63,756 nt of DNA from Actinomycetota bacterium (GCA_005888435.1 VAXO01000026.1:1-63756), one strand, 5' to 3'. Shown: positions 32,533-42,065, counted from the stretch's first letter. Notes: generated by a model not told the origin, from the sequence alone. Translations and numbers: made by a program.

Positions 32533-33707
32533 CGCACGCGTGCGCCGGCCTCCAGCTCACCCTCCCCGCGCGGTGCGTAGACGAGCGCGTCGGCTCCGGC
32601 CGCCCGGACGATCATGTGCGACTCCTGCCCCGTAACCGGCTCGAGCACGATGCCGTCGTCGGACTGCCGCGTGCGGGCGCGAAGAAACTCGTCGCGTTTC
32701 CCATTTCGACGTACGGCGCGCGCAAGTCGCCCTTCGGCGTATACCGGTCCAGGCTGCGCCGCACCCTGGAGGGCGAGCACCGCAGGTCGCACGAACAGCT
32801 CGCAGGCGACGAGTGACGAGACCGGATTCCCCGGAAGGCCGAACACGAGCGTCCGGCCGCGCACGCCGAAAGCGACCGGCTTGCCCGGCTTCACCGAGAC
32901 GCCCCAGAAGACCTCCTCGACGCCAAGGTCGCGCAGCAGCCCGCGCACGAGGTCATGCGGGCCGACAGAAACGCCGCCGGAGGTGACGAGGACATCCGCC
33001 ATGAGCCCGACCTCGAGGGCCGAGCGATGTGCGGCGGCATCGTCCGCGACAGCCGGCAGCACGTCGATGTCCGCGCCGGCGGCGGCGAGCGCGGCCGCGA
33101 GCAACACACCGTTCGCTTCGTAGACCTCGCCCGGACCCAGAGTCTCGCCGGGTCGCCGCAGCTCCGTTCCGGTCGCCAGGACGGCGACACGCGGACGTCG
33201 GGCGCACACGACCCCTCCCACACCCGCAGCGGCAAGCGCGCCGATCTGCGCCGCGTGCAGGCGAGCGCCGCGTACCACCACCACGTCGCCCGAGGCCACG
33301 TCACCCGCGCGCGGACGGACGTTGTCATCATGGCCAACAGCCGCGGGAATCTCGACGTAGTTGTCATTGTCGACAACATACTCGATGGGTACGACAGCGT
33401 CGGCTCCGTCGGGGACGACACCGCCCGTCGCGATCCCCATCGCCTCGCCCGCGCCGAGCGCGCGCGGAGCCGGGATTCCGGCTGCGATACGCGCGACGAC
33501 GGGCAGGCGGCCGGGCGTGTCGGCCGACCGCACGGCGAAGCCGTCCATCGCCGAGCTCGGGAACGGCGGCAGGTCGACGACGGCATGAGCGTCCTGGGCG
33601 ACGACCCGGCCTGACGCCTGGGCAACCGGCACAGCCTCGCCCTCGAGCGGCTCCACCCGCTCCAGCACGCGCGACTGCGCCTTCGCGAGCGAGAGCAGCT
33701 CCGCCAT
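32514..33707 (-). CDS. moeA: Molybdopterin molybdotransferase
   Basis: Inserts molybdate into adenylylated molybdopterin. 397 residues with the four MoeA domains: PPFPSSAMDGFAVRSAD, ATGGVVPDGADAVVPIE, VAVLATGTELRRPGE, VTSGGVSVGPHDLV, and SVKPGKPVAFG with VFGLPGNPVSS. ATG (MAELLSLAKAQSR) chosen; the tracked start is 22 codons upstream inside the divergent spacer. Complements moaB and moaC at 22.5 kb. Divergent from a GT2 gene with only 37 bp between starts. Confidence 0.94.
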   Translation of the reverse strand: MAELLSLAKAQSRVLERVEPLEGEAVPVAQASGRVVAQDAHAVVDLPPFPSSAMDGFAVRSADTPGRLPVVARIAAGIPAPRALGAGEAMGIATGGVVPDGADAVVPIEYVVDNDNYVEIPAAVGHDDNVRPRAGDVASGDVVVVRGARLHAAQIGALAAAGVGGVVCARRPRVAVLATGTELRRPGETLGPGEVYEANGVLLAAALAAAGADIDVLPAVADDAAAHRSALEVGLMADVLVTSGGVSVGPHDLVRGLLRDLGVEEVFWGVSVKPGKPVAFGVRGRTLVFGLPGNPVSSLVACELFVRPAVLALQGAAQPGPVYAEGRLARAVRRNGKRDEFLRARTRQSDDGIVLEPVTGQESHMIVRAAGADALVYAPRGEGELEAGARVRYLPLA

Positions 33708-33744
33708 CTCGCGGGGAGCGTAGCGCCGCGGTAACCTCGCAGCC

Positions 33745-34683
33745 GTGATCTCCGTCGTCGTGCCGGTGCACAACGAGGAGCGCAGCGTCGCGCTCCTCTA
33801 CGACGAGCTCCGGTCCGCCCTCGAGCCCCTCGAGATGCAGTGGGAGACAATCTTCGTCGACGACGGCTCCACCGATGGGACGTTCGCGGCCCTGACGCGC
33901 CTGCACTCGAGCACGGACAACGTGCGGGTCGTGCGCCTGCGCCGCAACTTCGGGAAGGCGGCGGCGCTCCGCGCCGGCTTCGACCAGGCGCGCGGCGAGA
34001 CGGTCGTGACGATCGACGGCGACCTGCAGGACGACCCGGCGGAGATCCCGCGCCTGCTCGCGAAGCTGGAGGAGGGCTTCGACCTCGTCTCAGGGTGGAA
34101 GACGCGGCGGCGGGATCCGCTCACGCGGCGCGTGCTCTCGCGCATCTTCAACCGGGTCACCGGCGCGTTCTCCGGCGTGCACCTGCACGACATGAACTGC
34201 GGGCTGAAGGCCTACCGCGCCGAGGTCGTCCACGGCCTGCGGCTGTACGGCGAGCTGCACCGCTTCATCCCGGTGCTGGCCCACTACCGGGGCTTCCGTA
34301 TTGCCGAGCTGCCGGTCAATCACCGCCCCCGCGAGCACGGCCGCTCGCGCTATGGCGTCGAGCGCTACCTCCGCGGCTTCCTCGATCTCTTGACCGTCTC
34401 GTTCATCGGCCGCTACCGCCACCGGCCCCTGCATCTCTTCGGGGGGCTCGGCCTGATCCTCGGTGCGTTCGGGACGGCGATCCTCGTCTACCTGACTGTG
34501 CTCAAGATCCTCGGGAACGCGATCGGCCACCGTCCCTTGTTGCTGCTGGGGGTGCTGCTCGTGGTGATCGGCATGCAGTTCTTCTCGCTCGGGCTGATCA
34601 GCGAGATGATCACGAGCCATCACGAGGAACGCGCCGGTGAGCGCGACCGCGCCGAGCTGCTCGTCGACGAAGTGCTCTCCTAG
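33745..34683 (+). CDS. GT2 glycosyltransferase, dolichol/undecaprenyl-phosphate sugar synthase type
   Basis: 312-residue polyprenyl-phosphate glycosyltransferase. GT-A domain: VVVPVHNEERSV, FVDDGSTDGT, LRRNFGKAAALRAGFDQARG, TIDGDLQDDPAEIPRL (DxD-like DGD) and NHRPREHGRSRYG. Two C-terminal helices (LFGGLGLILGAFGTAILVYL; LLLLGVLLVVIGMQFFSLGL) anchor it, as in GtrB/DPM1-like enzymes. It would make a lipid-linked sugar donor for the GT-C type membrane proteins that follow. GTG start. Sugar identity is not readable. Confidence 0.9.
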   Translation: MISVVVPVHNEERSVALLYDELRSALEPLEMQWETIFVDDGSTDGTFAALTRLHSSTDNVRVVRLRRNFGKAAALRAGFDQARGETVVTIDGDLQDDPAEIPRLLAKLEEGFDLVSGWKTRRRDPLTRRVLSRIFNRVTGAFSGVHLHDMNCGLKAYRAEVVHGLRLYGELHRFIPVLAHYRGFRIAELPVNHRPREHGRSRYGVERYLRGFLDLLTVSFIGRYRHRPLHLFGGLGLILGAFGTAILVYLTVLKILGNAIGHRPLLLLGVLLVVIGMQFFSLGLISEMITSHHEERAGERDRAELLVDEVLS

Positions 34684-34746
34684 CAGCGCAGCGAAGGGTT
34701 CGAACGTGCGCGCACCAACGTTCGGTGTTGGACGACTGAGGTAGTC

Positions 34747-35805
34747 CTGAAAGTCTGTTATTTCGGCACCTACGAGCGTGCGTATCCGCGCAACGCACAG
34801 GTGATCTCGTGCCTGCGCGCGGCAGGGGTGGAAGTCGCAGAGGAGCACGTCGCGGTGTGGGACGACCTGCGTGAGGGCTGGTCCGCCGGCCCGGGACGCG
34901 CGCTGCGCCTCGCGGCGGCAGAAGCCCGGCTGTTCACACGCCGTCCCCGCGGCTTCGACGCGCTCGTCGTCGGCTACCCAGGACATCTCGACCTGCCGGC
35001 GGCGAGGCGTGCGGCGCGCGGGCGGCCGGTGGTGTTCAACCCACTCGTCTCGCTCGCGGACACGCTCGTCGGCGACCGCGGCCGCTTCCGTCCTGGCTCC
35101 CTCGCGGCCGGCGCGCTGGAGCGGATCGACCTCCGTGCCTTCCGTTCCGCCGACCTCGTCGTCGCCGACACCGAAGCGCACGCGCATTTCCTCGGCCCAC
35201 TCACGGGCCGAGACGACATCGCTGTGTGCTTCGTCGGCGCCGAGGACCGGCTCTTCACGCCCGGGTGGGCGCCGCGAGAGCCGTTCACGGCACTCTTCGT
35301 CGGCAAGCTCATCCCGTTGCAGGGCGTCGAGACGATCCTCGCTGCTGCGCGTGCGGTGCCGGACATCGACTTCCGCGTGGTCGGCAGCGGCCAGCTCGAT
35401 GCGCTGCTCGCGGAGCGGCCGCCGAACGTCGACCATGTTCCGTGGATCGAGTACGAGCAGCTCCCCGGAGAGATCCACGCCGCGGGCTGTGCGCTCGGCA
35501 TCTTCGGAACGACCGCGAAAGCGCAGCGGGTGATCCCGAACAAGGCCTTCCAGGCGCTCGCTTCCGGTGCGCCGCTGATCACGGCCGATACGCCGGCGGC
35601 CCGTGAGCTGCTGGTGGACGGAGAGAGCGCACTGCTCACACCCGCGGGCGACGCGGACGCGCTCGCGGACACGATCCGCAGGCTCGCAGGCGACGCCGGG
35701 CTCGCACGCCGGATCGGGACGGGCGGCCGCGCGACCTACGAGCGCGCGGCGAGCGAGGCCGTCCTGGGCAGGCGCTGGCGCGCGCTGATCGAGGGTCTGC
35801 TGTGA
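34747..35805 (+). CDS. GT4 glycosyltransferase, apparent CTG start
   Basis: About 352 residues with GT-B fold. The true N-terminus reads LKVCYFGTYERAYPRNAQV, the conserved first strand of this subfamily, but no ATG, GTG or TTG occurs in frame between the upstream stop (34681) and the tracked GTG at 34801, which would remove that strand. CTG at 34747, five bases after a TGAGG ribosome-like site, is the best start. C-terminal domain: ALFVGKLIPLQGVETIL, VVGSGQLDALL, IPNKAFQALASGAPLITADTPAARELL (Glu/nucleotide site). It overlaps the next gene by four bases. Substrate unknown; envelope glycan assembly likely. Confidence 0.82.
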   Translation: MKVCYFGTYERAYPRNAQVISCLRAAGVEVAEEHVAVWDDLREGWSAGPGRALRLAAAEARLFTRRPRGFDALVVGYPGHLDLPAARRAARGRPVVFNPLVSLADTLVGDRGRFRPGSLAAGALERIDLRAFRSADLVVADTEAHAHFLGPLTGRDDIAVCFVGAEDRLFTPGWAPREPFTALFVGKLIPLQGVETILAAARAVPDIDFRVVGSGQLDALLAERPPNVDHVPWIEYEQLPGEIHAAGCALGIFGTTAKAQRVIPNKAFQALASGAPLITADTPAARELLVDGESALLTPAGDADALADTIRRLAGDAGLARRIGTGGRATYERAASEAVLGRRWRALIEGLL

Positions 35806-37223
35806 GGCGCATGCCGACCGTCGCCGCGACACTGGTCGCGGCGAGCGTCGCCTACGGCGCCGGCTACGCGGCGCTCTCCGTCCTGCGTCACCGCGCCTTC
35901 GCGACGGGACGTTTCGACCTAGGGAACATGGTGCAGGCCGTCTGGTGGACCGCGCACGGACATCCCCTGCGGATGACGAACCTGCACGGCGAGCAGATCT
36001 CGCGCCTCGCGGCGCACGTCGACCCGTTGCTCGCCGTGTTCGGCCCGCTGTGGTGGATCTGGCCGAGCCCTGACCTGCTGCTCGTCGTCCAGGCGCTCGC
36101 GATCGCCACGGGCGCCTTCCCGGTGTACTGGCTCGCACGCAAGCACCTTGGCTCACCGCGCGCGGGGCTCGGCTTCGCGCTCGCGTACCTCCTCTATCCG
36201 GCGACCGGCTGGCTGACGCTCAACGAGTTCCATCCGGTCGCGCTCGCGACGCCGCTGCTTCTCTTCGCATTCTGGTTCCTCGACGACGACTGCCTGCTGC
36301 CGTTTGCGCTCTGCGCGGTTGCGGCCGCCGCCTCGAAGGAGGAGATCGGGCTCGTCGTCGCCGGCTTCGGTCTCTGGTACGCGCTCGCACGGAGACGAAC
36401 CGCGGCCGGGCTCGTGATCGCGGCGCTCGGCTTCGCATGGTCGGCGATCGCGATCGGCGTCGTCATCCCGCATTTCCACACGGCAGGCGAATCCGATTTC
36501 TACGGCCGCTACAGCGAGGTCGGCGGCTCGGCCGTCGGGATCGTCAAGACGACCTTCACCCATCCAGGCCGGCTCGAACACGCCGCCTTCAGCGGACGCG
36601 ACCTGCACTACCTGCTCACGCTCGTCCTGCCGCTCGCCGGGCTTAGCTTGCTCGCCCCGCTCGTACTGATCGCGGCGCTCCCCGAGCTCGCGATCAACTT
36701 GCTCTCGGCGACGCCGACGCAGACGTCGATCCACTTCCACTACACCGCCGGACTGATCCCACCGCTCGTGATCGCCGCGGTGCTCGGCGCGAAGCGGCTC
36801 TCGCGGTGGACGCTCGCGGTCGCGATGATCGCCGTGATCGCCGCGCTCGTCGGCAACTACTGGCTCGGGCCGATTACGGGCTGGCGGCACGTTCCCGGCG
36901 GCTCGAGGTTCCAGGCGACCGCCGCGCACGTGACGGAGCACGACCGCATCGCAGCGCGGGCGTTGAAGCTGATCCCCAAATCGGCCGTCGTCAGCGCGAC
37001 GAACACGCTCGGGGCGCATCTCTCCGCGCGACGACGCGTGCTCAGCTTCCCGTACCTCCAGGACGCGACGTGGATCGCGGCGGATGAGACACAGCCGGGG
37101 TATGGCGATCGCTACGCGCCGCTGCCGGCTGCGCTCGCCCTCTCCGCGCTACGTCGGGACCCGGACTGGCGTCTCGTCTTCGAGCAGGACGGCGTGCTCG
37201 TTTTCAACCGTACGCCGGCATAG
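35802..37223 (+). CDS. DUF2079 polytopic membrane protein
   Basis: 473-residue protein with about ten hydrophobic helices, of the DUF2079 family (function unknown; GT-C-like topology). Characteristic segments are FDLGNMVQAVWWTAHG near the N-terminus, HVDPLLAVFGPLWWIWPSP, and a C-terminal soluble part with IPKSAVVSATNTLGAHLSARR. The aspartate in the first outer loop (FDLGN) corresponds to a likely GT-C catalytic acid. GTG start overlaps the GT4 gene. Its 3' end overlaps a convergent gene by 75 bases. Probably uses the lipid-linked sugar made by the GT2 enzyme, by inference. Confidence 0.8.
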   Translation: MRRMPTVAATLVAASVAYGAGYAALSVLRHRAFATGRFDLGNMVQAVWWTAHGHPLRMTNLHGEQISRLAAHVDPLLAVFGPLWWIWPSPDLLLVVQALAIATGAFPVYWLARKHLGSPRAGLGFALAYLLYPATGWLTLNEFHPVALATPLLLFAFWFLDDDCLLPFALCAVAAAASKEEIGLVVAGFGLWYALARRRTAAGLVIAALGFAWSAIAIGVVIPHFHTAGESDFYGRYSEVGGSAVGIVKTTFTHPGRLEHAAFSGRDLHYLLTLVLPLAGLSLLAPLVLIAALPELAINLLSATPTQTSIHFHYTAGLIPPLVIAAVLGAKRLSRWTLAVAMIAVIAALVGNYWLGPITGWRHVPGGSRFQATAAHVTEHDRIAARALKLIPKSAVVSATNTLGAHLSARRRVLSFPYLQDATWIAADETQPGYGDRYAPLPAALALSALRRDPDWRLVFEQDGVLVFNRTPA

Positions 37224-38456
37224 GACCGCGAACAGGGCGACGACGAGCAGGTCGCGCAGCGCCACGAGCCAGATGTAGCCGCCGAGGGCGAACACGTCGC
37301 GGTAGTGGAAGAACCACACCTGCGCGAGGACGAGCGCCGCTGCGATTAGTGCCCATTCGAGCGGCTGCAGCAGCACCACGAGGGGGACGAGCCAGACAAG
37401 GTACTGCGGCGAGAAGAAGCGCGTGAAGACGAGGAACCCGGCGACCGCCGCGGCGAATGCCGCAGCGAGGCGCTGCGGCTCGTCGCGGCCCCGCCGGTAG
37501 AGCCACACCACGAGGAGCACCGCGAGCAGCTGCAGGAGGGAGCTGAGGCCCGCGAGCACGCGCGGCAGCGTCCCTGTTAGGTCGTAGGAGACGGCGTGCC
37601 CGGTGCGGTGCACGACATGAGCTCCGTACCAGCCGACCCGGTCCGCGACCCCGAGGAGTGCGCCGCCGAGACTCTCGACCTGCAGCGCGCGCGCGGCCTG
37701 CGCGCGAAAGCTCTCGACTAGCCCATGCGGCGAGAGCGCCAGGAAAGGGAGGATCACGATCGCCGCGACCGCTCCGAGCGCACCGAGCGACGAGAGCGCC
37801 GCGCGACGCCCGGCCGTCCGCCAGACGTAGACGAGCGCCGGCGGCACGAGCACGATCGGATACACCTTCGCGGCAAACGCAAGGCCGAGCATCGCGAACG
37901 CCGCGACGGGCCAGGCCGCGACAAGCAGCGCGAGCGCGACGACCGTCAGCAGCGCCGGCCACGCGTCGTAGGTGTTCAGCGAGATCGGCCCGAGCGCGGC
38001 GGGCGAGATCGCAAAGAGCAGCAGTGCGGTCCGGAGCCGCGCACGCGTCGCGCCTAAGCGAAGCAGCAAGAGCGCAAGCACGACGATGGTCGCCGCGCCG
38101 CACAGCGTCATCAGCGCCTTGAAGGCCGCGTTGTAGTGGCTCGTCCCGAAGATCTCCGGCGGGAGAAAGACCGCGAGCGCCCCGGGCGGGTACTCCATGA
38201 AGAAGTCCCGGTACGGGACGCGGCCGTCGAACACCGAGTGCGCGAACGCGCCGTAGAGGTGCACGTCCCGGAAGCGCGCCGCACGGAAGAGGCCGCCGTC
38301 GGGCACGGCGCAGGCGGCGACGTAGACGGGAATCGCGACCGCAGCCGCGAGCCACGCGTCGCGGCGGCTAGTGGCCGTTGCCCGGGACCTGGACGAAGCC
38401 CTGGTTGCCGTTGGTCTCCGTCGGCGTGGTGTCCTGCGACGGAGCCGAGTAGCCAC
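37149..38456 (-). CDS. GT-C-type membrane glycosyltransferase (GT87/DUF2029-like)
   Basis: 435-residue polytopic protein with about ten helices after a strongly basic 32-residue N-terminus. Outer-loop segment FRDVHLYGAFAHSVFDGRVPYRDFFMEYPPGA resembles the DxxxY...GxxPYxD...EYPP pattern of GT87/DUF2029 mannosyltransferases. GTG start at 38456 lies 89 bases inside the PBP gene; no ATG, GTG or TTG occurs nearer the first helix, so a non-canonical start closer to the PBP stop is possible. The basic N-terminus is then translated from PBP coding sequence. Substrate unknown. Confidence 0.75.
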   Translation of the reverse strand: MATRLRRRTPRRRRPTATRASSRSRATATSRRDAWLAAAVAIPVYVAACAVPDGGLFRAARFRDVHLYGAFAHSVFDGRVPYRDFFMEYPPGALAVFLPPEIFGTSHYNAAFKALMTLCGAATIVVLALLLLRLGATRARLRTALLLFAISPAALGPISLNTYDAWPALLTVVALALLVAAWPVAAFAMLGLAFAAKVYPIVLVPPALVYVWRTAGRRAALSSLGALGAVAAIVILPFLALSPHGLVESFRAQAARALQVESLGGALLGVADRVGWYGAHVVHRTGHAVSYDLTGTLPRVLAGLSSLLQLLAVLLVVWLYRRGRDEPQRLAAAFAAAVAGFLVFTRFFSPQYLVWLVPLVVLLQPLEWALIAAALVLAQVWFFHYRDVFALGGYIWLVALRDLLVVALFAVLCRRTVENEHAVLLEDETPVRVPT

Positions 38457-40509
38457 TCGTCGACGAGCTCGACTGGGAATAGCCGCCGCTCATCGCGTAC
38501 TGCAGCGTGTGGGACGTCCACACCGGGGCGTGGGTGGCCACCGGGAACTCCTTCGGGAGCGCCGCGTACCTCACCGCGGGCTCCATGAACAGCCGCCAGA
38601 TGGACGCCGGGAAAGTCGGGCCGGAGACCTCGATACCGTGCACCGAGAGCATCGGGATCTCGCCGCGCGGATAGCCGAGCCAGATCGTCGCCTCGAGGCC
38701 CGGGATGAAGCCGCAGAACCATGCGTCGGCGAAGTTGTCCGTCGTACCGGTCTTGCCGGCGGACGTCGCGCCGAAATACGCGCCGGTGCCGGTGCCGCTC
38801 GTCATGTTCTCCTCGAGGATCCGGGTGACCTCCGAGGCGACCCAGTCGGGGATGACGCGCTTGCGTTGCGCAACACCCCAGCCGGCCTCGCGATCGACTT
38901 TGCCACCCGGGAGGATGACCTTCCGGATCGCCATCGGCTTGGAGTAGATCCCGCCGGCGGCGATCGTCGAGTAGGAAGACGCGAGATCGAGCGGCGTGAC
39001 GACGCGCGAGCCGAGGCCCATCGACGGAACGTACGCGCCGTCGGTCGTGCGGAGATCCGTCCGCACACCGAGCTTGTACGCCATCTTCGCCACGTTCTCG
39101 GGGCCGACGTCGAGCGTCAGCCGCGCGTAGACGGTGTTGTCGGAGCGCAGCGTCCCGTTCTCGATCGACGTCGCGCCGACGTAGGTGTGGTCGTAGGTCT
39201 CCGGGCACCATGCCGTCGGGGGGTTCGTGTCGCAGGAGCCTGTCTCGGACGGGTCGTACTTGAACGGCGCGGAGAGGTACTCGGTCGACGGGCTGATCCC
39301 CTCGGAGATCGCCGTGGTGAGAACGAACATCTTGAACGTCGAGCCGGGCTGCCGCCGCGCAGACGACGCGAAGTTCACCTGGTTCTTCGGATCGCCGGGG
39401 CTGACCTCGGTCATCGCCCGGATCGCCCCGTTCAAGGGGTTGATCGCGACGATCGCCGCTGCCGGATCTGTCGTGTACGGCAGCGTGCGCTTGATCGCCA
39501 GGAGCGCCAGCTTCTGCAGGCGGGGATCGATCGTCGTGTAGACGCGCAGCCCGCCGCTGCGCACCGTGTTCGAGCCGTACTGCTTTTGCAGCTCGTCGCG
39601 CACGTAGCTGAAGAAGTAGGGCTCCCGGATGCGCGTGTACAGGCGTCCCGCTTTCAGGTGGAGATGGCGGTCGGCAACGGTGTCGGCGTACTGCGTGGCC
39701 GTGATGTAGCCGTTGCCGAGCATCGCGCGCAGCACCTCGTCCCGCCTCGCGATGGCCTGCTGCGGGCGGTGGAAGGGATCGAAGAGCGACGGCGCCTGCG
39801 GCAGCCCGGCGAGCAGCGCGGCCTGCGCTAGCGTCAAGTGCCTCGCGGGCTTGGAGAAGTACGTCTGGCCGGCTGCCTCGATCCCGTACGCGCGGTTCCC
39901 GTAGAAGACCTGGTTGATGTACGAGTTGAGGATCCAGTGCTTGGATTTTTCGCGGGCGAGCTTGATCGCAAGACACGCCTCCGTCGCTTTGCGACCGAAA
40001 GTCTGCGAGGGCTTCTTGATGTACAGGTTCCGCGCGAGCTGCTGCGTGATCGTGGAGCCACCCTGCACGACGTGGCCGGCGCGCACGTTCGCGAACAGTG
40101 CCCGCGCAATGCCGGGGTAGTCGAGTGCCCCGTGCTGCCAGAAACGCCTGTCCTCGATCGCGACGGTGGCGCGCGCCACCCACTTGCTCATGTCGCTGAG
40201 GTCGACCGGCTGGCGGTTCTTCTCCGCCGGGATCGAGCCGAGCAACGAGCCGTCGGCCGCGTACACGAACGAGTTCTGGCCGACGTCGACCGGACGCAGC
40301 GAGTTCAGGTCACAGCTCGACATCCATACCGCCGCGCCGGTGAACCCGCTGACGGTGAGGATGAGCACGACTGCGAGCGCCGTGCCCGCGACGAAGTGTG
40401 CGACGCGCCGCCGATGCTTGCGTACGCGCTCGCGACGCTTGCGCCTGATGTGCGCGAGCAGCTGATCGGGCTCGCGCCCGCGGCCCCGCCCTCGAGGAGG
40501 CGGCGTCAT
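38368..40509 (-). CDS. Class A penicillin-binding protein (PBP1A-like)
   Basis: 713-residue bifunctional peptidoglycan synthase. Basic cytoplasmic tail, one helix (FVAGTALAVVLILTVSGFTGAAVW), GT51 glycosyltransferase domain with catalytic Glu in AIEDRRFWQHG and GGSTITQQLARNLY, and a transpeptidase domain with active-site Ser in PGSTFKMF, SxN motif RSDNTVYA and KTG motif SAGKTGTTDNFADAWF. The C-terminus is Ser/Thr/Gln-rich and unstructured. ATG start; its own end overlaps the mscS... upstream neighbour shares four bases at 40506-40509. Secure assignment. Confidence 0.95.
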   Translation of the reverse strand: MTPPPRGRGRGREPDQLLAHIRRKRRERVRKHRRRVAHFVAGTALAVVLILTVSGFTGAAVWMSSCDLNSLRPVDVGQNSFVYAADGSLLGSIPAEKNRQPVDLSDMSKWVARATVAIEDRRFWQHGALDYPGIARALFANVRAGHVVQGGSTITQQLARNLYIKKPSQTFGRKATEACLAIKLAREKSKHWILNSYINQVFYGNRAYGIEAAGQTYFSKPARHLTLAQAALLAGLPQAPSLFDPFHRPQQAIARRDEVLRAMLGNGYITATQYADTVADRHLHLKAGRLYTRIREPYFFSYVRDELQKQYGSNTVRSGGLRVYTTIDPRLQKLALLAIKRTLPYTTDPAAAIVAINPLNGAIRAMTEVSPGDPKNQVNFASSARRQPGSTFKMFVLTTAISEGISPSTEYLSAPFKYDPSETGSCDTNPPTAWCPETYDHTYVGATSIENGTLRSDNTVYARLTLDVGPENVAKMAYKLGVRTDLRTTDGAYVPSMGLGSRVVTPLDLASSYSTIAAGGIYSKPMAIRKVILPGGKVDREAGWGVAQRKRVIPDWVASEVTRILEENMTSGTGTGAYFGATSAGKTGTTDNFADAWFCGFIPGLEATIWLGYPRGEIPMLSVHGIEVSGPTFPASIWRLFMEPAVRYAALPKEFPVATHAPVWTSHTLQYAMSGGYSQSSSSTSGYSAPSQDTTPTETNGNQGFVQVPGNGH

Positions 40510-41222
40510 GCGTACACGCCGTCGGTGCGCAGGGCGTCGTACGCCTGCAGGCGCAGCTCGCGCTCGAGCCGCTCCGCGGCGGGCTCGTCGTCTGCTGCGA
40601 CGCGAACGACGACCGTCGCGGTGCCGGAGAGATCGCTCACGAAGACGTCCGCGCCCTCCCGAAGGCCACGCAAACGAGCGACGACCGCGCCGACATCGCG
40701 ACCAAGTGGAACCTGAAGGGTGATCTCGGCGACCTTCTCTCGACTGCGAATCGTGGAGTTGCGGATGGTATCCGAGGCCAGCTTCTCGTTCGGGATCACA
40801 AGCCGGTCGCCGTTCCGCGTGCGCACGAAGGTGTAGATCAGACCGATCTCCTCCACGATCCCCTCTGTGTCCTCGATGACGACGTCGTCACCCAGCCGCA
40901 CAGGCTGGTTGAACGCGATCAGCAGCCCGGCCACGAAGTTCCCGAGCGTGCGCTGAGAGGCGAAGCCGATGATGATCCCGAGCACCGCCGACGAGGCGAG
41001 GAGCCCGCCGGCTACCGCCCGCACCTGTGGAATCACGAGCAGCGCGGACAGGAGCCCGACGAAGATGACCCCCACACTGATGCTGCGGCGGACGACGCGG
41101 TAGCGCGTCATGGTCTCCGGCGTCAGCTGGCGGCGGGCGATGCGCCGGTCGATCAGGCGGGCGACGACAGCCGCGATCAAAAGGACCACGACGACGACGA
41201 TCAAGCGGTGCCAGAACAGCAT
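40506..41222 (-). CDS. mscS: Small-conductance mechanosensitive channel (MscS family)
   Basis: 238-residue MscS-type channel. Two N-terminal helices, the pore-lining TM3 region AVAGGLLASSAVLGIIIGFASQRTLGNFVAGLLI (alanine/glycine packed), beta domain QPVRLGDDVVIEDTEGIVEEIGLIYTFVRTRNGDRLVIPNEKL, and an alpha/beta C-terminal domain. These are the core MscS signatures. It protects cells from hypo-osmotic shock. ATG start; the end overlaps the PBP start by four bases, so cell-wall synthesis and turgor relief are coupled in one transcript. A degenerate hairpin repeat lies upstream. Confidence 0.92.
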   Translation of the reverse strand: MLFWHRLIVVVVVLLIAAVVARLIDRRIARRQLTPETMTRYRVVRRSISVGVIFVGLLSALLVIPQVRAVAGGLLASSAVLGIIIGFASQRTLGNFVAGLLIAFNQPVRLGDDVVIEDTEGIVEEIGLIYTFVRTRNGDRLVIPNEKLASDTIRNSTIRSREKVAEITLQVPLGRDVGAVVARLRGLREGADVFVSDLSGTATVVVRVAADDEPAAERLERELRLQAYDALRTDGVYA

Positions 41223-41280
41223 GCGCCCCTATTCGACAACCAACAGACAAAACCCCTGCCCAGCGCCCACGACCCAGGAG

Positions 41281-41327
41281 CGCGCGAGCTCAGCTCGCGC
41301 GCGTTCCCCGCGAAGCGGCGTACCTCA
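41281..41327 (-). repeat. Degenerate two-hairpin repeat after the MBL-fold gene
   Basis: Minus strand: starts TGAGG at the stop codon of the upstream gene, continues with CCGCTTCGCGG and then the hairpin CGCGCGAGCTGAGCTCGCGCG. Layout and the second hairpin fit the family; the first half is divergent. Confidence 0.45.
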
Positions 41328-42065
41328 CAGCGAAGACGCGGTCTTCGCTGTTGAGCTCCAGCGAAACCCCTTGCCGGCGCGCTCGATGCGGCCGATCCCG
41401 GGGAAGTGACCGGCGATCACGGCGGCGCCTTCCGCGGCGAGCTCGGGGATGAGGCGGCGTCGCGTCGCTGCGGAGACGTCGGCGTCCATGTCGTTCACGA
41501 AGACGAGGTTCGGATCCGCGATCTGCAGCTCGTGCGCGGCAGCGTCGCCGATCACGGCGAGCCCCTCCGCGCGCACGATCATGTGTCCGGGTGTATGCCC
41601 GGGCGCCGGCTGCACGTGGATTCCTGGAGCGATCTCCGTCTCGGCAGTCACCCGCTCGACGCGCTCGAGCGAAAGGACCTTCTCGCGTAGGTGCTGACGC
41701 TGTGCGAGGGAGGCCTCGCTCATGAAGTAGGCCCAGTCGTCCTCGTGGACGACGTAGCGCGCGTTCGGAAACGAGCCCGTCCAGCCGACGTGGTCGACGT
41801 GGAGGTGCGTATGGACAACGACGTCCACCTCATCCGGTTGGACTCCGACGCGCGCGAGCTCGTCGAGTAATGCCGCGTCGCCGTCGGGCATGAACGGTCG
41901 CGGCTTCGGACCGGCGCCGGTGTCGACGAGCACCGTCGCGTCACCGCTGCGAAGCAACGCGCAGTTCACCGGGATCCACCAGTCCTCGTCGGAGTGGATC
42001 GCGGGGAACGCCTCGCGCAGCGTCGCGAACGTGCCCTCGCAGTCCGCGAGGACGTCGACTTTCAC
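41325..42065 (-). CDS. Metallo-beta-lactamase-fold hydrolase
   Basis: 246-residue MBL-fold enzyme of the quorum-quenching-lactonase/glyoxalase-II-like group. Metal ligands: HTHLHVDHVG, APGHTPGHM, IGDAAAH and the terminal AGHFPG. No signal peptide. Substrate cannot be assigned; lactonase, thioesterase and phosphodiesterase activities all occur in this fold. GTG start overlaps the DUF2203 gene stop by four bases. Followed by a degenerate hairpin repeat that begins at its stop codon. Confidence 0.88.
   Translation of the reverse strand: MKVDVLADCEGTFATLREAFPAIHSDEDWWIPVNCALLRSGDATVLVDTGAGPKPRPFMPDGDAALLDELARVGVQPDEVDVVVHTHLHVDHVGWTGSFPNARYVVHEDDWAYFMSEASLAQRQHLREKVLSLERVERVTAETEIAPGIHVQPAPGHTPGHMIVRAEGLAVIGDAAAHELQIADPNLVFVNDMDADVSAATRRRLIPELAAEGAAVIAGHFPGIGRIERAGKGFRWSSTAKTASSL

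Noticed and set aside
34090-36156. 688-aa minus-strand ORF
   Set aside because: Spans the antisense of three real genes in one frame and has no domain; a composition artefact.
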